Below are positions 57,142 through 64,000 of a DNA stretch of 64,000 nucleotides, one piece after another. Origin of the DNA: Kuschelorhynchus macadamiae (lineage: Eukaryota; Arthropoda; Insecta; Coleoptera; Curculionidae); the NCBI GenBank assembly GCA_030620095.1, contig JAUTXW010004473.1, positions 124,001 to 188,000 of the forward strand. Reading direction: 5' to 3'. The notes under the pieces are model-generated. The model was given only the letters and a program-made list of their open reading frames with translations. It was not told the DNA's origin and searched no databases. Each line of letters begins with the position of its first letter. The first letter of the stretch is position 1. A program made the translations under genes and the position numbers.

Positions 57142-57877
57142 CAGTTGGCGACAGATAAATCCGTACGGCCTAATTGCAAATTATTGTAAATTGTACTTCG
57201 TCTTTCTTTATTTACCTGAATTATCTGTCGCATTTGGCAGTTATAACAGCACATTGATTAATTATTGACGTTTATTGATTTTTGGTGTCAAGTGTAAAAT
57301 AATAGAACAAAATCAGCCACGTTTAAGTATTGCTACAAAAAACGCTATAATTACATTAGTAGAACAGGGCTGGTTTCTCGGGAGGGTTAAGAATTATTTT
57401 AGTATAGCTAAGATCACTGTGAATAATTTGAATCGTAAATTAATGGCGTGTGGAACATCGGCGAAAGACAACATCCATTTGAAACGGCTGTATCGGTGTG
57501 TATATATCAATGTTCCAGCATAAGAAATAGAGAAGCTGGCCCAAAACCTTTCTTAAAGGCCAGTGATATAGAACAAAGGGGTCGGGTTTCCTTTACAATA
57601 TTTGCCGCAAAATGCAGATTTTTGGGAAAAAGTAATATTTTTTGACGAAAAACTATTTCAGTCTACTTCTAATTGGTAAATTCGCGTCCACCGATCTTCA
57701 AATTCTAGGTACGATCCAAACTACACTAAAAAGAAGCAAATTAATGGCCGTTTTCAGTCAGAGTTTGGGCTTAGATAAGCGCGCAACGCCCAATTTTATT
57801 TTTATTTCGCCAAAAGTTGAAATTGTAGGCTAATTTATACTCATTTGACACCGTTCGAATTTATCTGACGCTAACTG
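57142..57877 (+). mobile_element. Tc1-type deletion derivative with 29-bp inverted ends
   Basis: Starts CAGTTGGCGACAGATAAAT and ends with the inverse of CAGTTAGCGTCAGATAAAT, with TA at both sides (57140-57141 and 57878-57879). The 736-bp interior holds a broken transposase. About half of a full-length Tc1 element is missing. Confidence 0.85.
57290..57830 (+). pseudogene. Tc1/Tc3-like transposase, broken and truncated
   Basis: An HTH region (LSIATKNAIITLVEQGW..LGRVKNYFSIAKITVNNLNRK) is followed after shifts by KASDIEQRGR, a first catalytic block FFDEKLFQST and SNSRYDPNYTKKKQ. The second and third acidic residues are gone. At least three frameshifts. Confidence 0.75.
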
Positions 57878-58334
57878 TACATAACAAATTTTGTCTTACT
57901 TAAAATAAAACATACATCTTTGTTATTTTTAGCGTACATCCGGCTATGTACTTGTATAAAGTCCGAAAAATACTATGACTATAATTCTTGGTGTGTGTAT
58001 ACTTATTTCAAAAACAAATAATTCACTTATTAAGCATTTATTGAACTCTATCTACACAGCAGTTCCTCTCAAAAATGGTCATAGTTAAAATCATTAGCTA
58101 GGATGCCAATTTCATGAATTCGGTCGACAGTTACTATTGATTTTATAACAGGCTAGCATTATGACTTAAAAGATTTTTTTTCTATATTGTAACTAGTATT
58201 TAATTGTTTGTTAATATAAAATTGATTTAACAGGTAGTTAAATCATTTTTCTAAAAGTAGGAAGGTGTAGTATCGTCCTGTATAGCAAATTGTTATTGTT
58301 AATATATTATATATGTATAAGCGAAATGAGCATG

Positions 58335-58490
58335 CTGACGAGGCATCGTGCTTAAGGTGTGGTAAATAGATTAGTCCGAAACAGATAGATTTAACTAGAG
58401 ATAGACGATAGACCTAGTGAAGGCATTAATTTAAAGTTAAATATTTTTATTCAGTTGCGAAAAAGCCAAAAAAACATTTTTGGTAGCTTT
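58335..58490 (+). repeat. Hammerhead-linked repeat with decayed hammerhead-like core
   Basis: CTGACGA (58335-58341), stem GGCA/TGCT (58342-58345 with 58349-58352) around TCG, then TAAG where GAAA is expected. The first stem pair is a G-T wobble, as in the core at 31640. The family 3' end AATTTAAAGTTAAATA..CAGTTGCGAAAAAGCC follows at 58426-58475. The middle of the repeat is missing or replaced. Confidence 0.5.
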
Positions 58491-58589
58491 TGCTATCAAG
58501 TTCCTGCTCATTCTGCCTTTTTTTATTGTCTGCTTCTTTCTCATTGCTTGATTCTTTAATCTTAGTGTAATTTTTGTGGTTAGCTAAGC

Positions 58590-58639
58590 TAAGAAAGTAG
58601 GAAGCAAAACAGACAATGGTTTTGCTTCCTACTTTCTTA
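58590..58639. other. Perfect 21-bp hairpin with 8-nt loop
   Basis: Bases 58590-58610 and 58619-58639 are exact complements around AGACAATG. The loop and arm match, in part, GAAGCAGACAAT on the minus strand at 58525-58545, so the hairpin may have arisen by a local inverted duplication. Confidence 0.75.
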
Positions 58640-58689
58640 TCACAAGCTTGGGATGGCAGATTTATTTAGTGCATCTCTGTCTGTTACAA

Positions 58690-59010
58690 CCAATTCTCTA
58701 TTGGAAGTATTGCAGAATCTTGTTCAGTACAGGATAAAGTTTTGATGGTCTCGTATTGTGGTAAATTCAATAAGTTTTATCGTTGCTACATAAATATTTC
58801 AAGTGGTTACTTTCATTATTATTTGGCTTATTCTTATTTCTTTTCTTGTCTACTTCCTCTTTATTGCTCAGATCTTCTAACTGCTTTACTATAAAACTTA
58901 TTTCAATATCTTCCTTGCTACCTTTGTGAAATGTGGAAACCCAATTGGGTTTTTAACATCGCTGAAGACCATCTTTAACATCTGTTTTGATCTTGAACTC
59001 ATCTAAAATA
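58690..59010 (-). other. Minus-strand stretch with coding-like frame, unrecognised
   Basis: A frame with one stop reads EFKIKTDVKDGLQ, WVSTFHKGSKEDIEISF and VKQLEDLSNKEEVDKKRNKN. The charged, low-complexity composition suggests an old coding fragment. No family recognised. Confidence 0.2.
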
Positions 59011-59689
59011 TTTTTTCTTTGCTGTGGGACAGCCAAAAAGACAAAGAAAATATGCTTACGTAGAATGGTCTCTGGTCAATTGTATAAAGTGTTATTGGTT
59101 TTATTTTAATTTTCTCTTTAAATTTTTTCATACGATGTGACAGGACAAAATGTCGAAATCAGAACTTTAGCTGATTAAGAGAAGTTTATTCTCAAATACA
59201 CTTTTTTCTTGAAAATTGTTTAATTTGTGTAAATGTGAAATAAGTGTTAATCTGCTTAAAATGTCACTACATTTCACACGTCAATATTTTGGTAACCGCT
59301 AAATTTACAGCTATTGTTGGTTTTACAAAAAGTGTTCTGTTTCATCATCAAATTTGAAAGTAAGCTAATGTACAGTGTAAAGTTCCATTTAAAATATGTA
59401 TGTTATATAATATTTCTAATTAGATAATCGTTTGTATTTATCTTAATTTTTTAATTACATAAAGTAAAAAAAAAAAATATGAAAATACAGGGCGTCTCAG
59501 CCATTTTAAAAGCCTCTATATAACTTTTAGTGCAAACCTGCTACCATCTGCGGTTTGCGCTATTTGACTCCTCGACCTAAACAGCTGCTCTCTTTATTAA
59601 AAAATAACATAAAACATCGAGAAATAGAGTATAGTGATTTCACGAAACCTTAGAATTGGATATGTGTAGCTATTGGTGACCCCAATCGT

Positions 59690-61450
59690 ATCTAGGTAAT
59701 GACTTCTTAATTGATCTTAGTAATATAATTCGCAAGCATTGAGTAGCTATTAGTGACCCCAACCTAAAAATAAGTGCGATGTATAGGCCTCATCGTATCG
59801 TCTTTAATAACCTTAGTGATATAATTAGCAAGCATCTAAAAAAACATATTATTATTGGCAATATAAATATAAATGTATTGGATGACAGTTCCTACCTAAC
59901 CAAAAACTGTAATAATGTATTATTATTAAATGGATGCAGTCTAGTTTAGAGGTTGAAAGTGCAATTACATTAACTGAGACGTCTGTCTAATTAATTGATC
60001 ATGTGTTATGTAGTTCAGCGGTAAAAAATAAGTTCACCGTTAATGTAGAATTTAGTTCCGTGTCTGATCAAATAAAACTTTATATAAAAATAAAAGAAAA
60101 TATAAAAATATTTAAGCGTAAAATTAATACCGAAAAAAAAATACCAATATAAACAAATTTATACAAAACTAAAGTTTGGAGAATGCATCTGTGATAAATT
60201 CATTTCAAGACTCTAATTAATACAACAAAAAAAACTCACTATCAGTAGCGATAGCGATACAAAAAAGCACTGGTGTATTTTAAATACGTTTTTAAAATCT
60301 AGCCTGAAAAATTATTCTGTATACGAACTAAATATTGATGGGGAAATAGCTAATCTGCTGATATTGCTAACTTGTTAAACAAATACTTTCTCAGAGATAG
60401 GAGGTAAGATTATTAAAGTATCGAAACTGAAAAACAAACTTAAATGTTAAAAACCTTAATATTAAATTTAATGAAGTTAATTGTGAAAAAATGTGATGCG
60501 GCTGCTGGTCATGATAGCATTACAGTTAGGGATTTAATAAATATCAAAGAATATATATAACTAAAATATTGGTCAAGCTGGCAACAATGTATTTCTTACA
60601 GGAGAATTCCCTAATAATCGCCCAATCTCCTTTATTAGTGTATTTTCCAAAATTGTTGAATCTGTAATTAAAACTACAATTCTTTCTTTTATAGATAAAT
60701 TTGTGGTAACAGATCAATATCAATTTGGTTTTCTAAAGAAGAGTAGAAGAAGCTCTACACTAGATCTGATCAACATTATATCATGTTATCTTTATATATA
60801 TGATAGCTGGATTTGTAGATCTACGCAAAACATTCGCTGTTGTGAGTAACGGTCTGTTGTTAAATAAGCTGGAACAAACGGGTTTTCCAGGCGTAAAGCT
60901 AAAAACCAAGATATACTTAGCAGATCGCAAGCAATATATAAATATAAAAAATATAAATAGTTTTATCAAATAACTGTGGTGTGCCTAAGGGATCCGTCTT
61001 GGAGTCGCTTTTATATACTTTATATGCACTCTGATTACGTTCAGCAAAATTAAATGCTCAGTATTACACTTGCGTCGACGATACGGTATTAGTTTATACT
61101 GGCGGTATATTATAACTTTTATTAAAGTTTATAGAGGCTGTTAACTAACAATTTAAAAATTAATTTAGACAAAGCAAAGTGTATGTTATTTAAGCCAAAA
61201 CAAGCATTGACACTTTTAAATATTTGTTCTAGATAATAAGCTAAACTGGAGTGCACATATAGAGCACGTAAAAAACAAAATAATTCCGCTAACAGGTGCA
61301 ACCTTTAGATGTTAGGTTCTTACTTATTATCTGTTATGAGATATGTAAAACCCATTTGGGGAACAAGTAGGACTAAAATGTTGCATAAATTAAAAATAAT
61401 TTAAAACAGGACTTTGCATTACTGAATTTAGACTAAACGATGCAGGATAT
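59690..61450 (+). pseudogene. Jockey/CR1-like LINE remnant (endonuclease and reverse transcriptase)
   Basis: Endonuclease traces first: DPNLKISAMYRPHRIVFN and IIGNININVLDDSSYLTKN (59750-59920). The RT follows: NNRPISFISVFSKIVESVIK, VVTDQYQFGFLKKSRRSSTL (60610-60780), a CVDDTVLVYTGG catalytic box (61070-61110; usually FADDT), then LDNKLNWSAHIEHVKNKI and RYVKPIWGTSRTKMLHKL (61230-61400). Many stops and frameshifts, so long dead. No 3' tail or target duplication found. Confidence 0.8.
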
Positions 61451-61899
61451 ATATAATATGTTTAATTTCAACCGTTAGTACAGATTTTCACTCAGAGTAG
61501 TCAAAATTAATTAAAAAAATTATTACAAGTAAACAAAAGTGGAATATTGGAATAACTTACAATAACTAGGTTCATGGATATAAATTAAGGAACTGTATCA
61601 GTTTATATGTAAGTAACATTAGTACAAATTCAGCACACAATCCTGTTTCTGTAGCAATAAGAGTATTTTAATAAACTTCCAGCTTTACTCAAATCTGAGG
61701 CATCTTAGAATAAATTTATCAAAAACCTACAACTATATGTGAATTAAAGAGCATTGCGATTTCTGTTTTTATCTTGCAAGGATAAATATTAAGTATTTTC
61801 TCCATAGGAGACTAGGAGATAACTTGTACCAAGTATTTTAATTATAATGATAATATCTGTTGTAATGGTAACACATGGTATACAAAATAATATTTTTTG

Positions 61900-62470
61900 G
61901 CATCTAGGAACGCTAAAAGGTAAAAATATCTAAAACTTAAGAGGATGATTTTTTCACGATAAAAAACATGTTCATTTGGCTACCGTGTTGTTCAGCCATC
62001 TTGCATTAGTAACATAATTTTACTAGTTGATTCCTCGACCAAAATTAGTTTAGGCACACAATTTTAAATCACTCATTAAGCACTTTTCTCAGGAAGAATT
62101 TGTCTTTAATTTATTAACCCGCCATTTTGTTCCGTCATCTTACATTGGTATTAAAATGTTAGCAGTTGATTCCAACATAATACTTGTGTTTGTTCAAAAT
62201 TTGAGATAAATTGGACAAGCAGTTATTTAATAACCATTTCATTTCGCCATTTTAGGTTTTTACCAAAATATTACCGAGTGTCCCCATATGAATCAATCGA
62301 TCGGTAAGTCGTTTTTTAGCAATGCCGCAACAGACTACTCAAACCGACGGAATAGAGTAAACATATCCTTCCGCATCTAGAGACCCTAAAACGTGAAGAT
62401 CTCAAAAATCTCGGAGGGTAATTTTTTCGCCATTACAATACTTTTCTTTTATGAGGGAAGTAAAAAGTCA
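61900..62470 (+). repeat. Interspersed repeat family C
   Basis: Contains GGCATCTAGGAACGC, GTTCAGCCATCTTGC, CCGCCATTTTGTTCCG, then the end module with CATCTAGAGACCCTAAAACG and TTATGAGGGAAGTAAAA. This is the most complete 3' end in the window. Confidence 0.6.
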
Positions 62471-62864
62471 ACAAAGCAAAGTTACATTTTATTTGCTGAT
62501 TTAAACCTATATCTTGATCTTTATAGGGCAATAAGTATAACCAAATCTATTAAATTTATAAAAAAACAAAAAGTGACAGTTTTGATAGACATTTAATCGA
62601 CCTATAGCTAATTTCATATTCTGTAAAATTAGTTTTTCTTTATTTCAATAAATTTTCCAAAAATCATAAAATTTCAGTATTTAACGTTTTACTTTTGTAA
62701 AAAAATCTAACGTTTCTGTCCGTGCTATCGACCCTGTATATTTACTTTTAAAACGAGTAAAAAATACGATATAAATAAATTTCTCTCTCATTGCATATGA
62801 GCTTTAAGTTGTGCTTTTTTTTGTTGATAAGGGCATATTTAGAAAACATAAATATCATTTCCAG

Positions 62865-63180
62865 AATGGACAGGGGCAAAGGTCAGATTTCTAAAGGGAT
62901 AAGTGAGGAACGTGCTTCTTGACTAGCTGGGCTTTAAGCAATCAAAGATGACTTCACAAAGGCTCTGTAGAATACAGATTTCAGTGATCTGACGTTAGGC
63001 AGATGACAGTCTACCAAAAACAGGAAAACAGCGGAACTGCGTCTAAATAATCTTATGGGGAAGGAACACAAAATATTCTTTGAAAACGGATATCAGAACT
63101 GCTGCATTTCGAGAGACGTGTTTCAGTAATGTGATTGGGTACAAAAGGATCCCTGTTAATGAAGCACCGTTCTAAAGGGA
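62865..63180 (+). pseudogene. Possible Tc1 transposase N-terminal fragment
   Basis: A frame starting MDRGKGQISKGISEERAS then, after stops, LPKTGKQRN and a FSNVIGYKRIPVNEAPF-like segment follow the order of a Tc1 paired HTH region. Similarity is weak and frames change several times. Confidence 0.3.
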
Positions 63181-63189
63181 GATATATCA

Positions 63190-64000
63190 GTTTTTCGATC
63201 TTGTTGTCGCTCTAGCTTTGTTCTCTGCTGATGGACGCCCTGTATGTAAATTCTTTGGTCTCCTCAATGGATGGGGTCACAGGAAAGATGGAATTAAAAG
63301 GACCTCTATGAAAGCCGTTGGTGAATTGAACATCGTTTTTATAATTGGGATATCCAGCCTGCCTTGTTTATGCAGTTTGGCCTGCGCCATACGTCGCTGC
63401 CTTTTACTTGGCCAAATCAGAATAATGTGCTATCATCTTTATGACCTTAAATCCCACCATAATATCTATATTGATCACATGTGCCAGAATTTCTCAAAAA
63501 TCGTGTGGCAATAACAAGGATAATTTGGCTTTCATAAACCTCATTACTCGCGCTGCCATTTGCTATGTAAGCAGTCGCCTGGGATACATTTGTATCCCAG
63601 GAAAATTTATAGCAAAATGTTGTAAAATTGGTAATTCAATTCAAACGAAGTTATTTATATTATATATTTATTAAGGAACGTTGAGTAAAAAATTAAAAAT
63701 CAAATTTTCGGACTTAAAAATTGCATAAAAAATCACGCCGAGTAATAGAGAAATCTATTAGTCTGGAATAATATTAATGCATTTATCCCTGCTATGATCA
63801 TGACATCAAAGAAGATAGTGAGGGGCCATCTTCTACTATTTCTACCAACATCATAACTAACATACATTTGGTTTACAAAATCAACCCCAAACTTAATGTG
63901 ATTGTAATCTATTATCATTTTCGGTTTACCTGTACTTGCGTACTGCGTCTTTACATACGTTACAGTGTGTCTTTAGTCAAATGAAAATTTCTAGAACGAA
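63190..64000. other. Terminal stretch with no recognised gene
   Basis: An open frame of 98 codons at 63218-63514 has a fair amino-acid mix and slightly higher GC, but no recognised domain. TGGGATACA..TGTATCCCA near 63581-63600 is a short palindrome. Nothing else recognised. Confidence 0.25.

Overview
This window is nuclear DNA of an insect with a large, AT-rich, transposon-filled genome. The pointers are spliced exons with GT-AG introns, long (TA)n tracts, DUF4817-type mariner-like transposases, an errantivirus-type LTR element, BEL/Pao, mdg1/412-like gypsy, R1- and Jockey-like LINE pieces and a Penelope-like remnant. A beetle is plausible, but the sequence alone does not prove it. I see no bacterial features. 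Most open frames are transposon pieces, satellites or chance.

The one convincing host gene is on the minus strand and fills almost half the window. It is a three-exon gene for a secreted, 93-residue, single-Kazal-domain protein. Exon 1 (56074-56107) encodes the signal peptide start, exon 2 (40272-40460) holds the signal cleavage region and five of the six domain cysteines, and exon 3 (26626-26684) supplies the sixth cysteine and a glycine-rich tail. The 282 coding bases are spread over 29.5 kb because both introns (15.6 and 13.6 kb) are packed with transposons. A TATA box with two overlapping GATA sites precedes exon 1, and AATAAA signals follow exon 3.

Layout. 1-1.3 kb: one arm of a large inverted repeat whose partner is at 18.0-18.8 kb. 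1.3-8.9 kb: a recent 3.8-kb tandem duplication carrying a LINE fragment and a truncated mariner-like transposase. 8.9-13.5 kb: decayed repeats, a (TA)n tract and a snapback copy of a hammerhead-linked repeat. 13.6-15.8 kb: a 2.19-kb mariner-like element with about 630-bp inverted ends that include the HTH-coding part of its own transposase. 16-22.5 kb: remnants of an unnamed transposon-like protein, BEL/Pao, a foldback element and a Penelope-like element. 23-24.8 kb: an mdg1/412-like gypsy remnant (minus strand). 26.3 kb: a tRNA-like insertion with an 11-bp target duplication.

26.6-40.3 kb (last intron): an internally deleted errantivirus with both LTRs, a hammerhead-ribozyme-like motif at 31.64 kb, LINE pieces and long stretches without recognisable content. 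40.5-56.1 kb (first intron): a satellite at 43.8-44.8 kb, an 0.8-kb foldback palindrome, a second tandem array, a pogo-like remnant, and a second mariner-like element (50.0-52.05 kb) with an intact 358-residue transposase, inserted in a (TA)n tract, again with long ends that duplicate its HTH-coding segment. 56.2-64 kb: a Tc1-type deletion derivative, a decayed hammerhead-linked repeat, a Jockey-like LINE and a widespread insect repeat.

The two most interesting themes are (1) two different DUF4817-type mariner-like elements, with inferred D,D,40-D and D,D,41-D triads, that both carry their HTH-coding region in both ends, and (2) a repeat family headed by a hammerhead-like core.
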